Source of the DNA: Clostridia bacterium
GTDB taxonomy: Bacteria; Bacillota; Clostridia; Oscillospirales; Acutalibacteraceae
Assembly (NCBI GenBank): GCA_017549105.1
Contig: JAFYVN010000006.1
Location: 1 to 64,000 of the forward strand
Direction: 5' to 3'
Length of the DNA: 64,000 nt
The position numbers and the translations under genes were made by a program. The notes below the pieces were generated by a model that saw only the letters and a program-made list of their open reading frames with translations, made no database searches and was not told the DNA's origin. Positions within the stretch are counted from its first letter, which is position 1, and every line of letters starts with the position of its first letter. Positions 8,345 to 15,584 of the stretch are shown here, one piece after another.

Positions 8345-10222
8345 TTAAACCACTCCTCCTGCTATGGTTTCTTCTGCTGCCGTTGATTCTTTGAGTGTCT
8401 CCTGCATATTTGCGATTATGTTGTTCCGCCTTTCAATCATAGCGGCAGAATCAACCGGAATACCTGCATGAAGCTCGCCCGGTTCGCTGAAATTAAGTCC
8501 GCCTTCGTATTCTGACGGATAATAACCTTCTTTTGCAAGTTTTTCTCTTTGTTTCAGAACCTCCATGACATATTCATGCTGTGGGTTGTTGAAATCCCAG
8601 AACAGATACGGAATAATCATCATAACAAAGCCGACAAGGTCAAATATCAGCGGAACTGCAAGAATATTGAATCTTGCAGAATCTATATAAAGAACATCCC
8701 AGTTTGAATTGAAGCCGTTTCTGAGAATGATTACGGGTATTATCAGGCTGACAAATGTGGTAACGGGAGAAATAATCCAGTTGAACACTCCGCTGAAATT
8801 TTCAAGACGCTCACCGGAAAGATACATCTGATAGTCGTTCTTTCTGACCCCCATATCGCCGTCGGCAACATCGGGAATTGATGTTGCAAGACCTTTGAAG
8901 AATTCACACGCAAAAATTACGGTACCGCATAAATTCTGTTTTGTGGGAAAAGCCATAATCGTCAGCATTTCTGCTACGGCACTGACCGCACATATTACAA
9001 GCTTGATGATTTTCAGACTTCTGTATGAAAAACGCCTTACAAAGTACGGTGCAACAAAGCTGAGAGGCGTTGATCTGAAGCTCATAAGTGTTTTCATCAG
9101 ACCGTAAATTGCACATTGGGTATACATACGGAACGAGAAAAAATACATAACGTTTACTATGCTTATCATTCCGTTACCGAATGAATCAAGAAGTGTGGAA
9201 ATAGTGTTCAGCCAGTTATACTTGTTTTTCATAACCTGAGAAATTCCGTACCACAGGGATATCTTCTGCTTTTTTTCGAGCGGAGGCTGAGGAATTCTCT
9301 CTGAAATGTTTCTGACACTCAGCAGGGTTAACGCTCCCATAGGAATGAATACTGCAGGAATAACAAACTTATAAAACCTTATGTCGCTGAAGGCAATTCC
9401 GAAAATCGGTATTATAACATCAAATATATTCTTTACAAAATGCGAAAGTTTTACAGGCCAGGTTCTTATAAGCATTCTTTCGTGAGGGTTGGGAGAAATG
9501 TTCTGAGTACACTGCTCAATAACATTATCAAACGGGAACATATCATATACCATAAACAGAAGATATGCCATCCACATTCTGTCTTCAACCAGCTTTACAT
9601 TATATATCGGAAGCCATCCTATAAGAATTATCATAGCAGACTTCTGGACAAAGTTTGCAAAAAGCACATATTTATATCTTCCGTATTTGGGAACAAGTTT
9701 CTTTCTCCAAAGAATATTACGGAAACCGCCGTATGCATTCACAAACAGCTGTATGCCGAATATTTTAAGAAAGCTTCTTGCGCTTACACCGTTTATTCCG
9801 TTAAGCACTTTAACCAACGACAAGGGAAGAAACGCAGAGGAGTCAAACAGTATCATACACAATCCGACAAGTGAAACTGCGCCGTAAAAAACAAGAAGTT
9901 TTTTCTCTGTTTTCTTTTCAAGAATACCGAGATTATCATTAACGAACCAGTTAAGAACATTCCACAGATAGGTCAGCGGAAGTCCGATGAGAGTAATGAC
10001 GGAAAATGCAAGATAAGGAAGCTTATAATGGTACATTATGAGGAAACAAGATGCACTGAAGCCAAGATATTCGAGAGGAGATTTGATGCTGTAATTCATT
10101 CCTACGCCGAAAAACACCGTCATATATTCTTTAAACGGAACGTAGTTTCCTTTTTCTCTGTCAGGTTCATTCCAATGATTTTTTACATTCTGAAATAAAG
10201 CTGTCATTTTACCGTTGCCCAT
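8345..10222 (-). CDS. MFS-type transporter, 625 residues
   Basis: A polytopic membrane protein with about twelve hydrophobic segments (for example FSASCFLIMYHYKL, LLVFYGAVSLVGLCMILF, IIPVIILRNGF, IFDLVGFVMMIIPYLFW). The overall pattern is that of a major facilitator/GPH-like sugar transporter, with a hydrophilic C-terminal tail of about 80 residues that is longer than usual. Its start overlaps the stop of the preceding leucine-rich-repeat gene by one base (TGATG), so translation is coupled. As the last gene of an operon that also encodes a glycosidase and a GDPD-like enzyme, it most likely imports the released sugar or glycoside. The substrate cannot be read from the sequence. An exporter role is the alternative. 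Confidence 0.7.
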   Translation of the reverse strand: MGNGKMTALFQNVKNHWNEPDREKGNYVPFKEYMTVFFGVGMNYSIKSPLEYLGFSASCFLIMYHYKLPYLAFSVITLIGLPLTYLWNVLNWFVNDNLGILEKKTEKKLLVFYGAVSLVGLCMILFDSSAFLPLSLVKVLNGINGVSARSFLKIFGIQLFVNAYGGFRNILWRKKLVPKYGRYKYVLFANFVQKSAMIILIGWLPIYNVKLVEDRMWMAYLLFMVYDMFPFDNVIEQCTQNISPNPHERMLIRTWPVKLSHFVKNIFDVIIPIFGIAFSDIRFYKFVIPAVFIPMGALTLLSVRNISERIPQPPLEKKQKISLWYGISQVMKNKYNWLNTISTLLDSFGNGMISIVNVMYFFSFRMYTQCAIYGLMKTLMSFRSTPLSFVAPYFVRRFSYRSLKIIKLVICAVSAVAEMLTIMAFPTKQNLCGTVIFACEFFKGLATSIPDVADGDMGVRKNDYQMYLSGERLENFSGVFNWIISPVTTFVSLIIPVIILRNGFNSNWDVLYIDSARFNILAVPLIFDLVGFVMMIIPYLFWDFNNPQHEYVMEVLKQREKLAKEGYYPSEYEGGLNFSEPGELHAGIPVDSAAMIERRNNIIANMQETLKESTAAEETIAGGVV

Positions 10223-11295
10223 CAGCTTACTCTCCTTTCCTGACCGTAAACAGCCTCTATATCTTTAAGAGAGGTCGGACTTTGCTTCGGAAGCCAGTTT
10301 TCACCGGTTTCAACCGAGTCTTCATTTTCAGCACCGAGATAGATTTTTTCGCATCCCAGATCGCCGTAAAAAGCATGGTGTCCGATAAACCTTACGCTTT
10401 CGGGCACATAGATATATGTAACTCTTTCGCAATACGAAAAACCGTCGGAACCGATTGATTCAACTCCGTCGGGTATTGTAATCGTTTCAAAGCTCTTGCA
10501 CTTGAAAAAAGCAAGATTACCGATTTCTTTAACTGACGGAGGAATGTCAACATATATCAGCGCTTCGCAGTCGCTGAAACACGAATCCTCAATTTTTGAA
10601 ACCGAATCGGGTATTTTGTAAAAGGCTTCCTTTGAGAACTGCTTTCCGTATTCTTCGGCATCAGCCATTGTTTCATCGCCGTATTTCTTTGAAAACTCAC
10701 TCAAAAATACTTCGGCGGTTTTTTCATCGGTCGGCGCAGCAATTCCTGCTCCGAGCGCCGATCTGTACTGATGATTTCTCATAGGATGGAGAATGATTTC
10801 TTTCATATCCTCGGAATAAAGAACACCGTCAACAGAAGCATAGTTCTGATTTTCGGGATCAACTATTACCGCCATAAGGTTTTTGGTATAGTAAAAACAA
10901 TGCGGTTCAAGCTTTGAAACATCTTTTCCGATAAATATAAAACGCACATATTCATTACAGCTCATCGAGAATTCACGCACTTCAGTAACAGGTTTTGACT
11001 GATCGGCATTGCCCGATTCATCTCTGACATAATCAATATGCAGTGTTATATCATCTTCCTTACCGACAAACTGATAAAGAGTATATCCGCTGTCATTTTC
11101 CTTGTATGTATATTTGTCGGAACTGATTGAGTTAAAGCTGAAAAATAAAGAAAGACCGACAAAAACCGATATTATTATAATAAACAAAGCTTTGAATACC
11201 GTGTTTTTTTTGCCTTTCATTTTCAAATCAGGCTTTTTTTCAAAAAGCGGATCGTAAAGCAATTCTGTTTTGCTGATTGTAATATTGTCAGCCAT
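10222..11295 (-). CDS. Membrane-anchored BspA-type leucine-rich-repeat protein
   Basis: 357 residues. A cytoplasmic N-terminus of about 32 residues is followed by one membrane segment (ALFIIIISVFVGLSLFFSF, about 36-54) and an extracellular part. The extracellular C-terminal third (about 225-330) has three to four LRR_5/BspA units (IPDSVSKIEDSCF, IPPSVKEIGNLAF, IPDGVESIGSDGF, VPESVRFIGHHAF). It sits between the GDPD-like gene and the MFS gene and shares a TGATG junction with the latter, so it is probably a functional partner of the transporter or enzymes, for example a surface glycan or ligand contact. That role is inferred. The family fits well; the function is unknown. Confidence 0.75.
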   Translation of the reverse strand: MADNITISKTELLYDPLFEKKPDLKMKGKKNTVFKALFIIIISVFVGLSLFFSFNSISSDKYTYKENDSGYTLYQFVGKEDDITLHIDYVRDESGNADQSKPVTEVREFSMSCNEYVRFIFIGKDVSKLEPHCFYYTKNLMAVIVDPENQNYASVDGVLYSEDMKEIILHPMRNHQYRSALGAGIAAPTDEKTAEVFLSEFSKKYGDETMADAEEYGKQFSKEAFYKIPDSVSKIEDSCFSDCEALIYVDIPPSVKEIGNLAFFKCKSFETITIPDGVESIGSDGFSYCERVTYIYVPESVRFIGHHAFYGDLGCEKIYLGAENEDSVETGENWLPKQSPTSLKDIEAVYGQERRVS

Positions 11296-11314
11296 TCATC
11301 TCTTCCTCCTTTTT

Positions 11315-12157
11315 TCAGCAGGTGCTTAACCACCATTCGGTGTAGGCTTCGGGATAGTTGGTTTTGAATCCAGCTATGCCCATATCGCATATCTGCTGCC
11401 ACCACTCGGGATAATCACCGAGATTTGAAAACACTTTGATGCCCATAGACTCAAACATTTCAACATCCTCTTTAGTGAACGCTTCGTTATTGAGACCTAC
11501 TTCCCAAAGGTCGGAGTGTTTAACGAAATCCATTGTCTTTTCGTTGATAAAGCGAATGTTTGCGCCGAAACGCAGCCCTTCAGGCTTGCCGTTTTTACGG
11601 TAATGTTCCTGCATCTCTTCAAGCACTTCCCAATCGCCCGAGAAAAATATATATCTTGAAACATTGGCCGATTCAGCAAGAATTTCATCCATACGCGGAC
11701 ACATTCCCTTGCACTTGAATTCAACCTCAACGGTGAGGTCATAGTCAACAGTTGACAGCCACGCATCAAATTCGGGGAAGGTTATCAGATGGGTCACTCT
11801 GTCTTCAACATAATCGGGTGGTGTGATCATGCGTCTTCCGCCGTAATGCTCTGTCCAGGGATACGGAGGATATTTAAGTTTGAGTGAATTGCGGTACGGT
11901 ATATCGTATTTCTTGATCTGCTCAGCTGTCATATCTTTGAGAAAAGCGTCACGACAACGCTCGTGTGTCATATAACCCATATTATCGTTGTGAGTTACGA
12001 TGATTTCCCCGTCTCCGCACAGTTGGATATCCAGCTCAATGCCCTCAAAACCGAGTTCGGCAGTTTTTCTGAATGCTTCAAGGGTGTTTTCGGGAGCAAA
12101 CTGTGTAATTCCTGTGTGAGCAATTCTCATCGGCATTCCGCAATATTCTTTTTTCAT
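11315..12157 (-). CDS. GDPD-like phosphodiesterase with altered HR motif
   Basis: Glycerophosphodiester phosphodiesterase TIM-barrel family: the N-terminus reads RIAHTGITQFAPENTLEAF, then GIELDIQLCGDG and VTHND. Family members normally have HRG at the first motif. Here it is HTG, so the conserved arginine next to the catalytic histidine is missing, while PENT, ELD and the second histidine are kept. The ATG at 12157 is chosen over the upstream in-frame start at 12187 because GGAG lies 8 nt before it and the upstream one overlaps the previous gene. No signal peptide, so it is cytoplasmic. Second gene of the glycan operon. It may act on a sugar-phosphodiester other than glycerophosphodiesters. 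Confidence 0.75.
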   Translation of the reverse strand: MKKEYCGMPMRIAHTGITQFAPENTLEAFRKTAELGFEGIELDIQLCGDGEIIVTHNDNMGYMTHERCRDAFLKDMTAEQIKKYDIPYRNSLKLKYPPYPWTEHYGGRRMITPPDYVEDRVTHLITFPEFDAWLSTVDYDLTVEVEFKCKGMCPRMDEILAESANVSRYIFFSGDWEVLEEMQEHYRKNGKPEGLRFGANIRFINEKTMDFVKHSDLWEVGLNNEAFTKEDVEMFESMGIKVFSNLGDYPEWWQQICDMGIAGFKTNYPEAYTEWWLSTC

Positions 12158-12176
12158 TATTTTTTCTCCGTACTTT

Positions 12177-13553
12177 TTATTCTGCAATAACAGCCACAGC
12201 CTGACCTGCCGTTAAATTGAGTGATATTTTTTTGTTTTCAACCGTAACATCGTATATATATTCATTGCCGTCAGCGGTGATGTTATATACCTTGGCTTTG
12301 CCAAATTCAGCATCGGGAACATTCCACTCGCCGTCTTTTCCGTTTTCGGAATATGCGATAAAGATTTTGTTATCTTCCGTTAACGGCAGAATAACATCGT
12401 AACCTTTTTTCAGTTCAATGCCGTTCTTGGTGATTGAAAGTTCATTTCCGCAGGTTTCAACACCGTCAGAGAAAGTCACGGTATAGCCTTCTTCGTCATT
12501 ACCCGTATAGCCAAGCCTCTTATATCTGTTAAGATATGTATATGGGACCTGCATTGTGCAGAACTGTCTGATAAACATCGGCACCCATATGTCTTTTTCA
12601 ATGCCGTTGTTCATCCAGATATCTTCGCCGTGCACCGTACCGTAGAATACATTTCTCAAAGGCTCAATGTTGAGATATCCGCTGAATTCACCGGCCTGAA
12701 TATTTATGCAATCGTCAATTGTCATATTGCTCATCCACCATACGGCAGGAATTCTGCCCAGCGTGCGGACAGGTGCATCGCGCCAGTCTGTATCAATAAT
12801 TTCAGCACCGCATTTTTCGTAATACTTTCTTATGGGGTGATTGCTCTCGGAGCGTAAAGGCATTTCACGGTATGTATATTCGCTCGTAACATCAATTCCG
12901 AGGCTCATAATGTAGTCGAGCATCTTGTTTCTTGCCTCATCCTGCTCATGCATTTCTGTTCTCGGTCCGAAATTTTCCGCAATGCAGAAGTTATCGAGAT
13001 GAACCGTTCCTGCCTCTCTGACGGGAATAACCTCGCAGAAGCGGTCAAAATATTTTTTGAAAAGACCGCTTTCCCAATACTGCTTATATGATGTTTTATA
13101 TGCGTTTCTGCCGTAGAAAACCTCAATAATCGCAGGAGTTCCGTTGGGATACTTTGTTATTGCGCTTGCTTCAACAAATTCAGGATGTGATTGATTTGCA
13201 TCATATTCGTCGGCAAGGTTACCGTGAACACTTACTACCGTGTTGTATTTTTTTGCTTCTTCAAAAAGCCACATAAAGCTGTCTCTCGGCGTAGCATCGC
13301 AGTCTCGCTTGAGATACGGATTGATAACTTCCATCTCGGGGTAACAGTCATCATGTCCAAGTCCCTGCCAACCGACAAGGTAAACAATCTTCTTTATACC
13401 CTGGGTTATGTTATCCATCATCCTGATTATTTCAAGTGCCTGTTCAAAAGTGATAAGAACTTCGGATGTTTTTTTCTCCCAATCGGGTTTTGCAAGAAAC
13501 ATCTTCATCCACAATGTTTTTGAATAGTCATAGTTGAATTTTTTCTGATTCAT
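12177..13553 (-). CDS. Putative glycoside hydrolase, GH101/GH129-like
   Basis: 458 residues, no signal peptide. The barrel-like N-terminal part has KKIVYLVGWQGLGHDDCYPE (about 54-73), VSVHGN, VHLDNFC (a candidate nucleophile Asp near 195) and SEYTYRE (a candidate acid/base Glu near 232). The C-terminal part is beta-sheet-like. The GWQ..GHD..YP pattern and the Asp/Glu placement resemble endo- and exo-alpha-N-acetylgalactosaminidases (GH101, GH129) acting on mucin O-glycans. The family call is from memory of motifs and could be off by a related clan member. It is first in the operon with the GDPD-like, leucine-rich and MFS genes, which suggests intracellular breakdown of an imported mucin-type glycan. 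The promoter lies at 13617-13645. Confidence 0.5.
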   Translation of the reverse strand: MNQKKFNYDYSKTLWMKMFLAKPDWEKKTSEVLITFEQALEIIRMMDNITQGIKKIVYLVGWQGLGHDDCYPEMEVINPYLKRDCDATPRDSFMWLFEEAKKYNTVVSVHGNLADEYDANQSHPEFVEASAITKYPNGTPAIIEVFYGRNAYKTSYKQYWESGLFKKYFDRFCEVIPVREAGTVHLDNFCIAENFGPRTEMHEQDEARNKMLDYIMSLGIDVTSEYTYREMPLRSESNHPIRKYYEKCGAEIIDTDWRDAPVRTLGRIPAVWWMSNMTIDDCINIQAGEFSGYLNIEPLRNVFYGTVHGEDIWMNNGIEKDIWVPMFIRQFCTMQVPYTYLNRYKRLGYTGNDEEGYTVTFSDGVETCGNELSITKNGIELKKGYDVILPLTEDNKIFIAYSENGKDGEWNVPDAEFGKAKVYNITADGNEYIYDVTVENKKISLNLTAGQAVAVIAE

Positions 13554-13616
13554 TATTTACCCTCCCGTTTGGCATACTTTTATTTTGCACAAATCACAAA
13601 TAGAATTAATATTCAT

Positions 13617-13645
13617 ATTATAATATAACAAAATGCACAAATCAA
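13617..13645 (-). promoter_or_regulatory. Promoter of the glycan operon with flanking direct repeats
   Basis: On the minus strand TTGATT (13640-13645), a 17-bp spacer and TATAAT (13617-13622). The 11-mer TGCACAAATCA occurs at 13586-13596 and again at 13634-13644, the second copy overlapping the -35 box, so a regulator could bind both. Confidence 0.6.
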
Positions 13646-13659
13646 TACCGCGAAGTGTG

Positions 13660-13920
13660 TTATTTTTGTGTTATTTAATTAATCCAATATGAAAAATCTC
13701 TGATTTTTGAAGAATCTGTTGTGATCTGAAATATATTACCTTTTTTCAAAAATTCGTAAAAATCACCTTTCAGAAAAAGCTGCCTTTGTGATTCAAAGAC
13801 AACTTTTGGCACATTATATTGAATATATAGTCATAGAAAAACTATTTGTTTTCTCTGATAAGGAATCGAACGTCAACCTCTCTTGCTGCTTCCGTCTTGA
13901 ACCGGTCAAGAGCATATTAT
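13660..13920. other. Noncoding AT-rich stretch
   Basis: No open frame with a ribosome site, no tRNA fold and no clear promoter was found here. A fragment near 13861-13915 is less AT-rich than its surroundings and reads openly on the minus strand for a short way; it may be a decayed gene fragment, but nothing identifies it. Confidence 0.3.
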
Positions 13921-13985
13921 TGTTGTTGCAATTGATTCAGGGTTTATTAATGTTAATTTTTTGATTATTTTGAAAGTTTTGAAAC
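13921..13985. repeat. Dispersed 65-nt intergenic repeat, copy 2
   Basis: Gapless match to 8171-8235. Here it is followed directly by the palindromic MITE-like element instead of a terminator hairpin. Confidence 0.65.
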
Positions 13986-13993
13986 ATTAAAAA

Positions 13994-14120
13994 GGCTCCC
14001 TCTGATGAGGGAGCTGTCGAGCAAAGCGAGACTGAGGGCGAGAATGATTTCGCAAATTTTTATATTTCTCTCCTTCCGTCTTTTGCTTCGCAAAATCCAC
14101 CTTCCTCATCAGAGGGAGGC
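13994..14120. repeat. MITE-like palindromic element
   Basis: The termini are inverted: GGCTCCCTCTGATGAGG (13994-14010) and CCTCATCAGAGGGAGGC (14104-14120). Inside are further GC-rich partial palindromes (GAGGGAGCTGTCGAGCAAAG; CTTTTGCTTCGCAAAA). I know this type of 'gctccctctgatgagggag' element as a high-copy intergenic repeat in gut Clostridia. It has no coding capacity. Confidence 0.65.
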
Positions 14121-14145
14121 AAATAAAACTCTGCAGTTCAATTGC

Positions 14146-14176
14146 AAACCCCGTACATTTCTGTACGGGGCTGAAA
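14146..14176 (-). terminator. Terminator hairpin of the leucine-rich-repeat gene
   Basis: CCCCGTACA and TGTACGGGG form a perfect 9-bp stem about 5 nt after the stop codon. The T-run on the minus strand is short, so efficiency is uncertain. Confidence 0.55.
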
Positions 14177-14177
14177 T

Positions 14178-15386
14178 TTAATATATGCCTTTGAATATCT
14201 GGGGAATGACTTTTGTTAAACCAAACAGTTTCTTGAAGAATGCGACAAATTTGTCAAAGAAACCTGCTTTTGAGGTCATTGTCTGCTCGTCTGCAGACAC
14301 AACATTTCCCTCCGCATCATAAATCAATGCTGTGAATGTTGTATCACCCTTTGATGACGGGGTGATTGTGCAGGTTGTTTTGTCTTCCGATACAATATAT
14401 TCAAAATTTCTGTTGCTTGCGTGCCATTCAACCCGTCCGCCCTCGGGAATCTTTGACGGATCAACATGAAGAACGATTGCATCGCCGTAGCTGATTGTAG
14501 ATTCGGAAGGTGTAGGAACAACCGATTCATCTTTAAGAGACGGATCATATACAGGATTGTTATTAGGTGTTTCGTCTGAATCGTCTTCAGAAGAACCTGC
14601 AGAATTATAGTGTATCCATGCAGAAGTAAGATTTTCATTACCGCTTGCAATTGCAATTTCTTGCCACTCAGTTTTTGAGCCGGCATAATAAACATTTACT
14701 ATATATTCGCAATAACCAAAAGCATCTTTGCCTATGAATGTCATACTCTTTGGAATTGTTACGCTGTCAGGGATTATTATTTTGGGAAGATTTATGCAGC
14801 CGCTGAATGCATAATCGCCGATACTTGTTACCGTGTCGGGAATTACATAGCTTGATGCAGTTTTACCTTCGGGATATCGAACGAGCTCTGTTTTATCTTT
14901 GCTGAACATCACCCCGTTTTCATCGCTTGAATATACCGTGTTGGCGGCATCAACGATTATTCCCGTAAGACTGTTACAACCGCTGAAAGTATGACTGCCG
15001 ATGCTTGTTACGCTTTTGGGAATTGTTATACTTGTAAGACATTCGAAATCGTAAAATGCATAATCGCCTATGCTTGTTACTCCGTCGGAAAGTGTTACGG
15101 TTTTTATTGATGAACGGTAACTGTTCCACGGAACCGATGAACCATATGACCAGTTTGTCATCGAACCCGTGCCGCTGATGGAGAGTTCTCCTGTTGTTTC
15201 ATTGAAAGTCCAGGTAAGGTTTTCTCCGCAAGTGCCGCTTATTGTCGATTCTTCGGCCTTCGCTTTTGAACTGAAAAGATTCAGTTCGGGCAGTTCAAGA
15301 CCCACAAATCCTGCAATGGGTGCGGCGCCGAAAACCATAACGGCAACGAGCAGAATTGAAATTGCTTTTTTGAACACGTTTTTCAT
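14178..15386 (-). CDS. Secreted BspA-type leucine-rich-repeat protein with amphipathic C-terminal tail
   Basis: 402 residues from the ATG at 15386, chosen because GGAGG lies 7 nt upstream; an earlier in-frame start has no such site. Signal peptide about 1-25 (MKNVFKKAISILLVAVMVFG). Residues about 48-90 form the usual N-cap (SGTCGENLTWTFNETTGELS). About five LRR_5 units follow (IGDYAFYDF, IGSHTFSGC, IGDYAFSGC). An Asp-rich linker leads to an Ig-like module of about 95 residues (SYGDAIVLHVD ... TTFTALIYDAEGNVV). The last 28 residues are GFFDKFVAFFKKLFG followed by LTKVIPQIFKGIY. The Ig-like module plus tail is shared with the 828-residue protein at 59094-61580. Probably surface-held and involved in adhesion; ligand unknown. 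Confidence 0.85.
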   Translation of the reverse strand: MKNVFKKAISILLVAVMVFGAAPIAGFVGLELPELNLFSSKAKAEESTISGTCGENLTWTFNETTGELSISGTGSMTNWSYGSSVPWNSYRSSIKTVTLSDGVTSIGDYAFYDFECLTSITIPKSVTSIGSHTFSGCNSLTGIIVDAANTVYSSDENGVMFSKDKTELVRYPEGKTASSYVIPDTVTSIGDYAFSGCINLPKIIIPDSVTIPKSMTFIGKDAFGYCEYIVNVYYAGSKTEWQEIAIASGNENLTSAWIHYNSAGSSEDDSDETPNNNPVYDPSLKDESVVPTPSESTISYGDAIVLHVDPSKIPEGGRVEWHASNRNFEYIVSEDKTTCTITPSSKGDTTFTALIYDAEGNVVSADEQTMTSKAGFFDKFVAFFKKLFGLTKVIPQIFKGIY

Positions 15387-15508
15387 AGCATAACCTCCGT
15401 AAAGTTTAAAAATCTGCAAACGCAGTTCTAATTTGATAGTATTTCACAAATATAATTATATTTCAACCAAAAACATAATAAAGAAAGAAACAACTGACGA
15501 TTTTTGGC

Positions 15509-15537
15509 TTGAACATATTCCTTGTTTGTGATACACT
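15509..15537 (+). promoter_or_regulatory. Promoter of the GH141-like gene
   Basis: TTGAAC (15509-15514), a 17-bp spacer and TACACT (15532-15537), about 45 nt upstream of the ATG. Confidence 0.5.
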
Positions 15538-15584
15538 TCAAGAACAGACAGTTCAAAAAAAAGAAAGAGTGAGGATGAACTTTT

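Noticed and set aside
13855-13920. Possible tRNA, because GAATCGAAC looks like a reversed T-loop
   Set aside because: The flanking bases do not pair into a T-arm and no acceptor or anticodon stem could be built.
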